Source: Streptococcus sp. Marseille-Q6470
Lineage (GTDB): Bacteria > Bacillota > Bacilli > Lactobacillales > Streptococcaceae
Reading direction: 5' to 3'
DNA length: 64,000 nucleotides
Assembly (NCBI RefSeq): GCF_946902905.1
Contig: NZ_OX336385.1
Location: 124,001-188,000 of the forward strand
Shown here: positions 8,143-16,901 of the stretch, piece after piece
Layout: each line of letters starts with the position of its first letter
Numbering within the stretch: position 1 is the stretch's first letter
Made by a program: the position numbers and the translations under genes
Notes under the pieces: generated by a model
What the model was told of the DNA's origin: nothing
The model's database searches: none
Seen by the model: only the letters and a program-made list of their open reading frames with translations

Positions 8143-8643
8143 ATGGAAATCAAAAAACACTTTGGTGTATACGGAATCTGTCTTCAAGAGGGAAAACTGC
8201 TCTGTATTGAGAAAACGAGAGGACCTTATCAGCATCGATTTGATCTACCGGGTGGTAGTCAGGAAATCGGTGAGGGGTTGACAGAAACTCTCCAGAGAGA
8301 AGTTCTGGAAGAGACAGGCTATACGCTTAGCCGTTATTTAAATCCTAGGATTTATGACGTGCTGGTTCAAGAAGAAGGGCAAGACTTCGCAGTACATCAT
8401 ATCATGGCCTTTTATGATATAGAACTTGATTTTGAAGGTCCTCATAAATCCCTTCCTCATGAAGTTCTTGATGGAAGTAATGATTCAGCAAATGCACTTT
8501 GGTTGAATTTGGAAGAAATTACTGCAGACAATGTCTCTCCCTTAGTATTAAAGGTGAAGGCAGAGTTACGAGGATTTCCAGATTTAGACATGACAAGCTA
8601 TAAAAATTGGAAGGTAAAAGATGAGAAATCAACTAGCTCTTAG
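8143..8643 (+). CDS. Nudix hydrolase
   Basis: 166-residue Nudix-fold pyrophosphohydrolase. The full Nudix box (Gx5Ex7REUxEExGU) is present as GGSQEIGEGLTETLQREVLEE plus TG, at about residues 45-67, with the catalytic glutamates intact. Substrates of the family are nucleoside diphosphates linked to another group; which one cannot be told here. The ATG at 8143 lies 13 nt past the BOX element. The 3' end overlaps the PEP-synthase-like gene by 23 nt, so the three genes from 8143 to 9905 look like one translationally coupled unit. Confidence 0.93.
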   Translation: MEIKKHFGVYGICLQEGKLLCIEKTRGPYQHRFDLPGGSQEIGEGLTETLQREVLEETGYTLSRYLNPRIYDVLVQEEGQDFAVHHIMAFYDIELDFEGPHKSLPHEVLDGSNDSANALWLNLEEITADNVSPLVLKVKAELRGFPDLDMTSYKNWKVKDEKSTSS

Positions 8644-9523
8644 TGGAGAAAAAATTATTGAAAAAGTTTATCCCCATTTATTGCACCACGTCGGCTTGAT
8701 TCGTGGGGAATACTTGCTAAGAGAGCTTAATCAAAACATACTGTTACCAAGTTGTCAGCAATTTGTAAGAGATTATCTAGACACTATTTGCTCCTTGTAC
8801 TCAGATGAAGAGGTATGGTATCGTTTTTCTGAATTAACGAATACAGAAGCAAATATTCTAGACGGGACTAAAGAGTATTTTGACGAACGCCACCCCTTAT
8901 TTGGATACAGAGGTATCAGGCGCTTGTTGGCGTGTCCAGATGAATTTCAGGCTGAGACAAATGTTGTTACAGAAGTTTTTCAAAACAATTCCAATCTGTC
9001 TGTTATTTTTCCTTTTGTCAATGATGCCGACCAATTAAAACAAGCTATTACAGTATTGCGTCAGTATGGTTTTACCGGGAAAGTCGGCACGATGATTGAA
9101 TTACCGTCAGCTTATTTTGACTTGGATAGAATACTGGAAACGGGCATTTCAAAGATTGTAGTTGGAATGAATGATTTAACTTCTTTTATTTTTGCGACTG
9201 TGAGAAACAGTCAATGGCATGATATGGAAAGTCCGATTATGTTAGACTTACTCCGACAAATGAAGGAAAAAGCAAAGGCTAAAAAGATTGATTTTGCTGT
9301 AGCAGGCTATCTGAATACTTCTTTCATACAAAAAATGAATCAGATGGGTATCGAATGTATTCTCCATTACAGCTCTATTCCAGAGATTTTTGATATAGAA
9401 ATTGACCATCGAGACCATCTTAAACATATAAAAGAAGAAAGTAAAGAATTACAAAGGAGAAAAAATGACACCTCAAGAAATGTGGAATACCTACAAGCAA
9501 ATCAACCCCTCGATTGGAGATGA
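8621..9523 (+). CDS. Stand-alone PEP-synthase-type C-terminal TIM-barrel protein
   Basis: 300 residues resembling only the C-terminal PEP-binding barrel of PEP synthase/PPDK. Recognisable blocks are HVGLIRGEYLL (23-33), VWYRFSEL (65-72), HPLFGYRGIRR (91-101), VIFPFVND (128-135), GTMIELPSA (156-164) and VGMNDLTSF (181-189). The ATP-grasp and phosphohistidine domains are absent. The strand that carries the catalytic Cys in the full enzymes (usually CGE) reads VAGYL (227-231), so that Cys is missing. It probably binds PEP or a similar acid but is unlikely to catalyse the full reaction. It overlaps its neighbours by 23 and 59 nt. Confidence 0.8.
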   Translation: MRNQLALSGEKIIEKVYPHLLHHVGLIRGEYLLRELNQNILLPSCQQFVRDYLDTICSLYSDEEVWYRFSELTNTEANILDGTKEYFDERHPLFGYRGIRRLLACPDEFQAETNVVTEVFQNNSNLSVIFPFVNDADQLKQAITVLRQYGFTGKVGTMIELPSAYFDLDRILETGISKIVVGMNDLTSFIFATVRNSQWHDMESPIMLDLLRQMKEKAKAKKIDFAVAGYLNTSFIQKMNQMGIECILHYSSIPEIFDIEIDHRDHLKHIKEESKELQRRKNDTSRNVEYLQANQPLDWR

Positions 9524-9905
9524 GATAGACGCCTGGGCTTTTGGAGTAGAGGCAGATCTCTTGGCTGACTTGGTTCTAAAAGGTGAAAAAACGGCAACCG
9601 CTTCAGCTTACGACCTTTACGCAGTAGAGGACGAACCCCTTCCACAGGAAGGAACCTTTGATGTCATTTTAGATAGTCAAGATCAGGCTGTCTGCATTGT
9701 TGAAATTACCAAGGTTTCTGTTGAGCCTTTTCAGCAAGTGTCAGCAGACCATGCCTATAAGGAAGGGGAAGGGGACAAATCTCTGGCCTATTGGCGGCAG
9801 GTTCATGAGGAGTTTTTCACGGAGTGGCTGGAGGAAGCGGGGGTGACTTTTACCCCTGACAGCAAGGTTGTTTTAGAAGAATTTCGTAAGGTCTATCCTC
9901 TGTAG
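9465..9905 (+). CDS. ASCH domain protein
   Basis: 146 residues. The ASCH signature is visible as LKGEKTATASAYDLY (about 38-52), followed by the beta-rich core (GTFDVILDSQDQAVCIVEITKV) and the acidic helix (YKEGEGDKSLAYWRQVHEEFF). ASCH is a PUA-like fold proposed to bind RNA; relatives include the E. coli amidohydrolase YqfB. The start codon follows a CAAAGGAG ribosome site located inside the upstream gene, which overlaps it by 59 nt. Its own function is unknown. Confidence 0.9.
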   Translation: MTPQEMWNTYKQINPSIGDEIDAWAFGVEADLLADLVLKGEKTATASAYDLYAVEDEPLPQEGTFDVILDSQDQAVCIVEITKVSVEPFQQVSADHAYKEGEGDKSLAYWRQVHEEFFTEWLEEAGVTFTPDSKVVLEEFRKVYPL

Positions 9906-9941
9906 ACTACTAGTAGGAAGAAAGTTTTAGAAATCGCCGTC

Positions 9942-9975
9942 CAAAGCTTTTTTCTGACTTTAAATGATAAAATAG
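9942..9975 (+). repeat. Left copy of direct repeat flanking the LPXTG gene
   Basis: Starts with CAAAGCTTTTTTCTGACT and ends with ATGATAAAATAG. The same two blocks recur at 12127-12162 in front of pepN, with a 4-nt versus 6-nt linker between them. It contains an extended -10 box (TGATAAAAT, 9965-9973) that points straight into the terminator at 9982. Confidence 0.8.
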
Positions 9976-9981
9976 CTAAAC

Positions 9982-10010
9982 AAAAAGCGGACATGATTGT
10001 CCGCTTTTTT
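9982..10010. terminator. Bidirectional terminator between ASCH and LPXTG genes
   Basis: AAAAAGCGGACA, loop TGAT, TGTCCGCTTTTTT: a perfect 12-bp stem with T-runs on both strands. It serves the plus-strand ASCH operon and the minus-strand surface-protein gene, which converge here. Confidence 0.9.
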
Positions 10011-10097
10011 TGAATCTAGTAAGTAAAGTTACTGGATAAAGTCTTTCAAAGATGTGTATCTTTTGAATCCCTATTCAGTCACTTCTACATTGGTTGA

Positions 10098-11906
10098 TTA
10101 TTTTTTACGATAATGTAAAACTGTTCCTACAGCTACGATAAGCATTGCAACACCAGCAACAGAAACAATTAGGCTATTACGTTCACCAGTGTTCGGAAGT
10201 CCTGGTTTGTCCCCAGTTGTTGAAACTGTTGTAGGTTCTCCAGTAGTTGTAGTGGTTGTTGAACCATTAGCTTCAGGAGTTGTTGTTTCCGAAGTTGAAG
10301 CTGTTGTATCTGCAGTTGGAGCTGTTGTCTCTGAAGTTGAACTTTCAGTAGTTGTAGTTGTAGAACTTGATTCTTCACTACTATTTTGACTAGTTGGCTC
10401 TTCAGGAGTTGTAGTAGTTGAAGTTGTAGTCTTAGGCTCTTCAGTCGTAGTTGTAGTGGATGAAGTTGTAGACTCAGGAGTCGTAGTTGTAGTAGATGAA
10501 GTCTTAGGCTCTTCAGTCGTAGTTGTAGTGGATGAAGTTGTAGACTCAGGAGTCGTAGTTGTAGTAGTTGAAGTTGTAGTCTTAGGCTCTTCAGTCGTAG
10601 TTGTAGTGGATGAAGTTGTAGACTCAGGAGTCGTAGTTGTAGTAGATGAAGTTGTAGACTCAGGAGTCGTAGTTGTAGTAGATGAAGTTGTAGACTCAGG
10701 AGTCGTAGTTGTAGTAGATGAAGTTGTAGACTCAGGAGTCGTAGTTGTAGTGGATGAAGTCGTAGACTCAGTAGTTGTAGTAGTAGATGTAGTCGTTGTT
10801 GTAGTTGTTACATCACTATTGAAGACTTGCGCATCTGCTGAAGCTGCTTTGTTAACCCAAGTGTTTTCTTTGGATACAGCTGTTTTGTGTTGATCGCTTG
10901 TTAGAGAAGCAACGTTTGTTACGCTCTTGATTTGATCAGCATGTTGTAGAAGTGTTTGGTATGATAGGGTAATTTCGTCTGTAGATTCAACTTTAAATTG
11001 GTCGCTGACCTTAGTCAAATCAAGTTTAAATCCGCGGTCTGTCCACTCAATGTATGGTTCTAATCCAAGACCTGCCATTGGTTTTCCATCAACTACAAAA
11101 GTTTTTCCGTTAACTTTTAAGTCAAATGATGCAGGCAAGTAGTATCCACCTTTGAAGTATTGAGAAACATCTTGTCCTTTAGCTGATTTTAGACGGCTAA
11201 AGTCAAGTGCTGGAAGGTTAGGCATTTGGTCAGTAAACACGATGCTTGAAGCTGGAGCTTTCTTATCAACAGAGTTATTTACTGAGATATGCCAGTATAA
11301 GAAACCATCTGTAGCTGGATCAGTTACTTCGATAGTGTCTCTATAGTCTGGAATTCCCATAGGACCCCAGATTTTTTGAGCATGCTGGAGATTTGTATTG
11401 TCAGTTCCACCTGAGTTGTACTTCTTGATTGGAAGTAATACTGGAACTGGTCCAGTTCCAGAACGTTTCACGATTGTAGATTCTGATCCAATCTTGATGG
11501 TACGTTCTTGGTCTTTACCAGTGGTGTTATCACCATCCCATTTGTACCAGAATGATACGTTTCCTGCAGCTCCTTTATTTCCTCCTTTTACGAAGGTAAT
11601 AGTAAGCGTCTTACCATCATCTGATACTTTACCTGTTGCAATTTCTTCGCCACTAGCATTTTTCATTGAGCTAAAAGCAGAAGAAGCAAACTTAACGTCC
11701 TCTGGCATAGAAATTGTGAATGTATCACCGACTTCCACGCCATTGTCAATTTCCCAGTGATATGAAATCTTTTCGCCTTCAGTTGTCACTTGAGAAATTT
11801 TCACTTGGCTGGTTAATTCTTTTGCTTGCGTTCTATATGCACCGATAGAAATTAGAAGTGCAAGGGCCGCAAGCGCAGAAAAAACAGCAAAAAATAGCTT
11901 TTTCAT
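10098..11906 (-). CDS. LPXTG-anchored surface adhesin with Thr/Pro/Glu-Ser repeat stalk
   Basis: 602-residue cell-wall protein. A signal peptide (about 1-28) is followed by a first Ig-like adhesin domain (about 32-150) with the strand VSFWYKWDGDNTTG typical of SdrG/Cna-type folds. A second beta-rich domain spans about 165-345. The stalk (about 360-560) consists of TTTTTPESTTSS-type repeats. The sorting signal LPNTG starts at residue 570, followed by a membrane helix and the HYRKK tail. Sortase A would link it to peptidoglycan. The ligand is unknown; the domain pattern suggests host-matrix or glycoprotein binding. A GGAGG ribosome site precedes the ATG. The gene faces its neighbours and looks inserted. 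Confidence 0.93.
   Translation of the reverse strand: MKKLFFAVFSALAALALLISIGAYRTQAKELTSQVKISQVTTEGEKISYHWEIDNGVEVGDTFTISMPEDVKFASSAFSSMKNASGEEIATGKVSDDGKTLTITFVKGGNKGAAGNVSFWYKWDGDNTTGKDQERTIKIGSESTIVKRSGTGPVPVLLPIKKYNSGGTDNTNLQHAQKIWGPMGIPDYRDTIEVTDPATDGFLYWHISVNNSVDKKAPASSIVFTDQMPNLPALDFSRLKSAKGQDVSQYFKGGYYLPASFDLKVNGKTFVVDGKPMAGLGLEPYIEWTDRGFKLDLTKVSDQFKVESTDEITLSYQTLLQHADQIKSVTNVASLTSDQHKTAVSKENTWVNKAASADAQVFNSDVTTTTTTTSTTTTTESTTSSTTTTTPESTTSSTTTTTPESTTSSTTTTTPESTTSSTTTTTPESTTSSTTTTTEEPKTTTSTTTTTTPESTTSSTTTTTEEPKTSSTTTTTPESTTSSTTTTTEEPKTTTSTTTTPEEPTSQNSSEESSSTTTTTESSTSETTAPTADTTASTSETTTPEANGSTTTTTTGEPTTVSTTGDKPGLPNTGERNSLIVSVAGVAMLIVAVGTVLHYRKK
10449..10800 (-). repeat. 36-bp tandem repeats encoding the adhesin stalk
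   Basis: Near-identical 36-bp units (12 codons, TTTTTPESTTSS), with interspersed variants carrying EEPKT in place of PEST. Several units are identical or nearly identical at DNA level, for example the consecutive ones around 10600-10770. Such arrays change length by slippage or recombination. Confidence 0.9.
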
Positions 11907-11942
11907 TGGTCCTCCTTATTATTTAATATACCAAACAAGCTA

Positions 11943-11971
11943 ATTTTAGCACTAACCTATACATTAGTCAA
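11943..11971 (-). promoter_or_regulatory. Promoter of the LPXTG adhesin gene
   Basis: On the minus strand, TTGACT (complement of 11966-11971), 17-bp spacer, TAAAAT (complement of 11943-11948). It lies 37 bp before the start codon. The remaining intergenic DNA up to 12126 is AT-rich and shows no gene. Confidence 0.8.
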
Positions 11972-12126
11972 CGAAATAGATGCAAATTTCCTATTAATTT
12001 TGGAGTTTTTTGACTTGTTTTGACAAAATCCCAAAACAGCCTTAAAATATAGAAATTCTAGGTGTTTGCAAAGCCGTTTTCTTATTATTTGAGTTCAAAA
12101 AGACAAAAATTGTATAAATGAACTTT

Positions 12127-12162
12127 CAAAGCTTTTTTCTGACTAAAAATATGATAAAATAG
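12127..12162 (+). repeat. Right copy of direct repeat, containing the pepN promoter
   Basis: 18 identical bases (CAAAGCTTTTTTCTGACT) plus 12 identical bases (ATGATAAAATAG) shared with 9942-9975. The extended -10 TGATAAAAT (12152-12160) is the likely pepN promoter, 50 bp before the start codon. Confidence 0.8.
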
Positions 12163-12209
12163 GTATGTTTGAACTAGAGCAATCGCTCAGAAATTTAGAA
12201 TAGGAGAAT

Positions 12210-14759
12210 ATGATGCAAGCAGTAGAACATTATATCGAAACATTTGTTCCTGAACATTATGATTTATTTTTAGACTTGAGTCGTGAGACCAAGACGTTTT
12301 CAGGAAAAGTAACCATTACCGGTCAAGCTAAAAGTGACCGTATTTCCCTTCACCAAAAAGACTTGGAAATTGCTTCAGTTGAAGTAGCAGGACAAGCTCG
12401 TTCATTTACAGTTGATAACGAAAACGAAGCCCTTCATATCGAACTTGCAGAAGCAGGTTCAGTTGAATTGGTTATTGCTTTTTCAGGTAAAATCACAGAC
12501 AACATGACAGGAATCTATCCATCATACTACACAGTTGATGGAGTTAAGAAGGAAGTCTTGTCGACTCAGTTTGAGAGCCACTTTGCCCGTGAAGCCTTCC
12601 CATGTGTGGATGAGCCAGAAGCTAAAGCAACCTTTGATCTAGCTCTTCGTTTTGACCAAGCAGATGGCGAACTTGCCTTGTCAAACATGCCTGAGATTGA
12701 CGTTGAAAATCGCAAAGAAACTGGCATCTGGAAGTTTGAAACTACACCACGTATGTCTTCTTACTTGCTAGCTTTCGTAGCTGGTGATTTGCAAGGGGTA
12801 ACTGCTACAACTAAAAATGGTACCTTGGTAGGTGTATACTCAACCAAGGCACATCCACTTTCAAACCTTGATTTCTCACTAGATATCGCTGTTCGTTCTA
12901 TTGAATTTTACGAAGACTACTACGGAGTCAAGTACCCAATCCCTCAATCTCTTCATATCGCCCTTCCTGACTTCTCAGCAGGTGCTATGGAAAACTGGGG
13001 TCTCGTAACCTACCGTGAAGTCTACTTGGTTGTGGATGAGAATTCTACCTTTGCCAGCCGTCAACAAGTAGCCCTCGTCATTGCTCACGAGCTTGCTCAC
13101 CAATGGTTCGGTAACCTCGTAACTATGAAATGGTGGGATGACCTCTGGCTCAACGAAAGCTTCGCCAACATGATGGAATACGTCTGTGTGGATGCGATTG
13201 AGCCAAGCTGGAATATCTTTGAAGATTTCCAAACAAGTGGAGTGCCAGCCGCACTTAAACGTGATGCGACAGATGGTGTTCAGTCTGTTCACGTTGAAGT
13301 CAAACACCCAGATGAAATCAATACACTCTTTGACTCTGCTATCGTTTATGCCAAAGGAAGCCGTCTCATGCACATGCTTCGTCGTTGGCTAGGAGATGCT
13401 GATTTTACTAAAGGTTTGCATGCTTACTTTAAAAAACACCAATACGGAAACACTATTGGTCGTGACCTTTGGAATGCCCTTGGTCAAGCATCAGGCCGTG
13501 ATGTAGCAGCCTTTATGGATTCTTGGTTGGAGCAACCTGGTTATCCAGTTTTGACTGCTACAGTTGAAAATGATGTTTTGAAGATCTCACAAAAACAATT
13601 CTTCATCGGTGAACACGAAGACAAGAACCGTCTTTGGGTAGTACCCCTTAACAGTAACTGGAAAGGTTTGCCAGATACTCTCGAAACTGAAAGCATCGAA
13701 ATTCCAGGTTATGCAGCTCTTCTTGCTGAAAACAAAACAGCTCTTCGTCTCAACACTGAAAATACTGCCCACTACATTACTGACTATCAAGGTGAATTAC
13801 TGGATGCTATCCTTTCAGAATTAGTTGAACTTGATAACACAAGTAAGCTTCAAATCGTCCAAGAACGTCGTTTGCTTGCTGAAGCAGGACATGTATCATA
13901 TGCGGACTTGTTGCCAGTACTTGATAAACTTGCTAAGGAAGAGTCTTACCTGGTTGTTGCTGCAGTTTCTCAGGTTATTGGTGCCCTTGAGCGCTTTATC
14001 GATGAAGGAACAGAAGCTGAGAAAGCCTTTAACACTCTGGTTGCTAAATTGGCCCGTCACAACTATGAACGACTTGGTTTTGAAGCGAAAGACGGAGAAT
14101 CAGATGAGGATGAGTTGGTTCGTCAATTGACCATTTCTATGATGATTCGTTCAAATGATGAAGAAGCTAGTCAGGTAGCAAGTCAAATCTTTGCAGCCCA
14201 TAAAGAAAAACTTGCAGGACTTCCAGCAGCCATTCGTTCTCAAGTCCTCATCAATGAGATTAAACACAATGAGACTAAGGACTTGGTTGCAACTTACCTA
14301 GACCTATACACTCATGCAACAGATGCAGTTTTCAAACGTCAATTAGCAGCTGCACTTGCATACAGTACAGATGCAGAAAACATCCAAACTCTTCTTGCAA
14401 CTTGGAAGGACAAATTTGTCGTGAAACCACAAGACCTTTCGGCATGGTATCTCCAATTCCTTGGACACCAAGCTACCCAAGAAACTGTTTGGGTTTGGGC
14501 TCGTGAAAACTGGGATTGGATCAAGGCAACCCTTGGTGGAGATATGAGCTTTGATAGCTTTGTCATCTTCCCATCACACATCTTTAAAACAGAACAACGT
14601 TTGGCAGAGTATAAGGCCTTCTTTGAACCACAACTTTCTGACCTCGCTCTTAGCCGTAACATCCGTATGGGTATCAAGGATATCGCGGCTCGCGTTGAAT
14701 TGATTAAACGTGATAAAGCAGCAGTTGAAGCAGTTGTTGCCCAATATGGCAAGGCTTAA
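12210..14759 (+). CDS. pepN: Aminopeptidase N (lysyl aminopeptidase), M1 family
   Basis: Cytoplasmic zinc aminopeptidase that trims N-terminal residues from imported or internal peptides. 849 residues, the usual length for lactic acid bacteria. It has the substrate-binding GAMEN motif (about 258-262), zinc ligands HELAH (293-297) with the third ligand E316 in NESFAN, and the catalytic Tyr region downstream (ATG codons at 12210 and 12213 are both possible; the second gives the usual MQAVEH start). A helical ERAP1-like C-terminal domain fills the second half. It is monocistronic, with a promoter in the direct repeat and a strong terminator downstream. Confidence 0.97.
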   Translation: MMQAVEHYIETFVPEHYDLFLDLSRETKTFSGKVTITGQAKSDRISLHQKDLEIASVEVAGQARSFTVDNENEALHIELAEAGSVELVIAFSGKITDNMTGIYPSYYTVDGVKKEVLSTQFESHFAREAFPCVDEPEAKATFDLALRFDQADGELALSNMPEIDVENRKETGIWKFETTPRMSSYLLAFVAGDLQGVTATTKNGTLVGVYSTKAHPLSNLDFSLDIAVRSIEFYEDYYGVKYPIPQSLHIALPDFSAGAMENWGLVTYREVYLVVDENSTFASRQQVALVIAHELAHQWFGNLVTMKWWDDLWLNESFANMMEYVCVDAIEPSWNIFEDFQTSGVPAALKRDATDGVQSVHVEVKHPDEINTLFDSAIVYAKGSRLMHMLRRWLGDADFTKGLHAYFKKHQYGNTIGRDLWNALGQASGRDVAAFMDSWLEQPGYPVLTATVENDVLKISQKQFFIGEHEDKNRLWVVPLNSNWKGLPDTLETESIEIPGYAALLAENKTALRLNTENTAHYITDYQGELLDAILSELVELDNTSKLQIVQERRLLAEAGHVSYADLLPVLDKLAKEESYLVVAAVSQVIGALERFIDEGTEAEKAFNTLVAKLARHNYERLGFEAKDGESDEDELVRQLTISMMIRSNDEEASQVASQIFAAHKEKLAGLPAAIRSQVLINEIKHNETKDLVATYLDLYTHATDAVFKRQLAAALAYSTDAENIQTLLATWKDKFVVKPQDLSAWYLQFLGHQATQETVWVWARENWDWIKATLGGDMSFDSFVIFPSHIFKTEQRLAEYKAFFEPQLSDLALSRNIRMGIKDIAARVELIKRDKAAVEAVVAQYGKA

Positions 14760-14783
14760 AAACTTCTTGACTAAATAGTATAT

Positions 14784-14831
14784 AAAAACTCAACTTTCTC
14801 ATAGAAAAACAAGGAAAGTTGAGTTTTTTTT
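14784..14831 (+). terminator. Rho-independent terminator after pepN
   Basis: AAAAACTCAACTTTC (14784-14798) pairs with GAAAGTTGAGTTTTT (14814-14828), followed by more T. A 15-bp perfect stem. Confidence 0.92.
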
Positions 14832-14840
14832 AAGATATTT

Positions 14841-14849
14841 TTGCTATAA
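14841..14849 (+). promoter_or_regulatory. Extended -10 promoter of ciaRH
   Basis: TGCTATAAT, a perfect -10 with TGn extension, 25 bp before the ciaR ATG. A single TTTAAG half-site (14829-14834), the CiaR recognition hexamer known in pneumococcus, lies just upstream. The expected second half five bases later is not conserved, so autoregulation is only a possibility. Confidence 0.7.
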
Positions 14850-14874
14850 TGGATATAATAAGGAGGAATTTTTG

Positions 14875-15546
14875 ATGATTAAAATTCTATTAGTGGAAGA
14901 TGACCTAGGCCTGTCAAATTCAGTCTTTGATTTTTTGGATGATTTTGCAGATGTTATGCAGGTATTTGATGGCGAAGAAGGTCTCTACGAGGCTGAAAGT
15001 GGCGTCTATGACCTGATTCTATTGGACTTGATGTTACCAGAAAAAAATGGTTTTCAAGTCTTAAAAGAACTACGTGAAAAAGGTGTTTCGACTCCTGTTC
15101 TCATCATGACAGCCAAGGAAAGTCTTGATGATAAAGGACATGGGTTTGAGCTGGGAGCAGATGATTATCTAACCAAACCTTTCTACCTTGAAGAACTCAA
15201 GATGCGTATTCAGGCCCTTCTCAAACGTTCTGGGAAATTTAACGAAAATACCTTAACGTACGGTGATTTGACAGTCAATCTGTCTACCAATGAAGTTAAG
15301 GTACATGATGCTGTTGTGGAGTTGCTTGGTAAAGAATTTGAACTCTTGGTTTATTTCCTCCAAAACCAAAATGTCATCTTACCTAAAACTCAAATCTTTG
15401 ATCGATTATGGGGATTTGATAGTGACACAACTATTTCCGTTGTAGAAGTCTATGTATCAAAAGTTCGTAAGAAATTGAAAGGTTCAGTCTTTGCTGAGAA
15501 CCTTCAAACCTTGCGTAGTGTTGGGTATATTTTAAAACATGTTTAA
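14875..15546 (+). CDS. ciaR: Response regulator CiaR
   Basis: OmpR/PhoB-type response regulator of the CiaRH system. In pneumococcus that system controls competence, cell-envelope stress resistance, beta-lactam tolerance, the HtrA protease and small csRNAs. 223 residues: receiver domain with phosphoacceptor D51 ([11 protein letters not shown]), acidic pocket EDD at 8-10 and conserved K in [11 protein letters not shown] winged-helix DNA-binding domain follows (about 125-220, [14 protein letters not shown]). I start at ATG 14875; the TTG one codon earlier is less likely. An AGGAGG ribosome site precedes it. It overlaps ciaH by 8 nt. Confidence 0.97.
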   Translation: MIKILLVEDDLGLSNSVFDFLDDFADVMQVFDGEEGLYEAESGVYDLILLDLMLPEKNGFQVLKELREKGVSTPVLIMTAKESLDDKGHGFELGADDYLTKPFYLEELKMRIQALLKRSGKFNENTLTYGDLTVNLSTNEVKVHDAVVELLGKEFELLVYFLQNQNVILPKTQIFDRLWGFDSDTTISVVEVYVSKVRKKLKGSVFAENLQTLRSVGYILKHV

Positions 15547-16873
15547 TAAACTAAAAAAGAATTGGTATGCAGAAGATTTCAGCTACTTTATCCGTAATTT
15601 TGGAGTATTCACGCTGATTTTCTCTGCCATGACCTTGATTATCCTGCAGGTTATGCACTCCAGTCTCTATACGTCAGTGGATGAAAAACTCTTATCACTG
15701 AGCAAAAATCCCCAGGACATTATTCAATTAGCGGTAAATCGTGCGACTGAAGACGTAAAGGATTTAGATGGTGGGAATGTAGCTCCAGCTTCTGATAAAA
15801 AACCAAATGTGAGTTCCAATACTGAAGTGATTTTGCTGGATTCAAATTTGAATCAATTAGTGACTGGAAATCGCTTTTTAGGATTAGACAGAATTACTTT
15901 CAATAAAAAGGACTTAAACCATATTCGCCAACTTCATGTTGTGAATAGTTATGGTCAGGATGAGGTTTATCGTGTTGTCTTGACAGAAATGAATATTGAT
16001 TCGGTATCGACCAATATCAAGTATGCTGCTATCCTGATTAACACGAGCCAACTCGAGCAGATTAGTCAAAACCACGAACAGTTAATCGTGGTGGTGATGG
16101 CAAGTTTTTGGATTCTATCTATCTTGGCCAGTCTTTATCTTGCTCGTGTCAGTGTGAAACCCTTGCTTGAAAGTATGCAAAAGCAGAAGAGCTTTGTGGA
16201 AAATGCCAGTCATGAATTACGGACGCCTTTAGCAGTTCTTCAGAACCGTCTGGAAACTCTTTTTAGAAAACCAGAGGCTACCATTCTGGAGTCAAGTGAG
16301 AGCATCGCTTCTAGTTTGGAAGAAGTTCGAAATATGAAGTTTCTAACGACTAACCTCCTTAATCTAGCGCGTAGAGATGATGGAATCAAGCCAGAGTTTG
16401 GGGAAGTAGAACCTGACTTCTTTAATACGACCTTTACCAACTATGAAATGATTGCCTCCGAGAATAATCGTATTTTTCGTTTTCAAAATCGTGTTCATCG
16501 CACCATTATCACAGATAAACTCCTTCTCAAGCAATTGATGACCATTCTGTTTGACAATGCGGTCAAGTATACAGAAGAAGAAGGCGATATTTATTTTGAG
16601 ATTTCAACGACTGAACGCAGCCTCTATCTAACGGTAGCGGATAATGGTATCGGTATTTCTGCAGCCGATAAAAAGAAAATCTTTGATCGCTTTTATCGTG
16701 TTGATAAGGCCCGGACACGTCAAAAGGGTGGTTTCGGTTTAGGCTTGTCTTTAGCGAAGCAAATCGTCGATGCCATCAAAGGCTCTATTAGTGTTAAAGA
16801 TAACAAACCTAACGGAACAATTTTTGAAGTCAAGATAGCTATCTCAACACCGTCAAGACGAAAGAATAAATAA
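15539..16873 (+). CDS. ciaH: Sensor histidine kinase CiaH
   Basis: 444-residue membrane kinase that phosphorylates CiaR. It has membrane helices at about 20-42 and 182-203 around an extracytoplasmic sensor region. Then come the HisKA dimerisation helix with phosphoacceptor H225 (NASHELRTP) and the HATPase domain with N-box ([10 protein letters not shown]), G1 (DNGIGIS), F box and G2 ([11 protein letters not shown]). All catalytic boxes are intact. The signal is not established; links to cell-wall state and lactate/acetyl-phosphate are reported for the pneumococcal protein. Translation is coupled to ciaR by the 8-nt overlap. Confidence 0.97.
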   Translation: MFNKLKKNWYAEDFSYFIRNFGVFTLIFSAMTLIILQVMHSSLYTSVDEKLLSLSKNPQDIIQLAVNRATEDVKDLDGGNVAPASDKKPNVSSNTEVILLDSNLNQLVTGNRFLGLDRITFNKKDLNHIRQLHVVNSYGQDEVYRVVLTEMNIDSVSTNIKYAAILINTSQLEQISQNHEQLIVVVMASFWILSILASLYLARVSVKPLLESMQKQKSFVENASHELRTPLAVLQNRLETLFRKPEATILESSESIASSLEEVRNMKFLTTNLLNLARRDDGIKPEFGEVEPDFFNTTFTNYEMIASENNRIFRFQNRVHRTIITDKLLLKQLMTILFDNAVKYTEEEGDIYFEISTTERSLYLTVADNGIGISAADKKKIFDRFYRVDKARTRQKGGFGLGLSLAKQIVDAIKGSISVKDNKPNGTIFEVKIAISTPSRRKNK

Positions 16874-16901
16874 AAAAACCTTCGATGAATCGAAGGTTTT
16901 T
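16874..16901. terminator. Bidirectional terminator between ciaH and the DUF3270 gene
   Basis: AAAAACCTTCGAT pairs with ATCGAAGGTTTTT around a 2-base GA spacer, with T-runs on both strands. It overlaps the last codons of the convergent minus-strand gene. Confidence 0.9.

Noticed and set aside
10029..10066. TTCAAAGAT/ATCTTTTGAA hairpin downstream of the adhesin gene
   Set aside because: The stem has a bulge and lacks a T-run on the minus strand; the stronger bidirectional terminator at 9982-10010 explains termination.
10456..10893. 145-codon plus-strand ORF rich in Val and Asp, antisense to the adhesin gene
   Set aside because: It is the complement of the Thr/Ser repeat stalk; the pattern DEVVDSGVVVVV merely mirrors the repeat, and no ribosome site or known domain is present.
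14829..14845. Possible CiaR-binding site (TTTAAG-N5-TTTAAG) before ciaR
   Set aside because: Only the left hexamer is exact, the right half is TTGCTA and overlaps the -10 region, so a real site is not supported.
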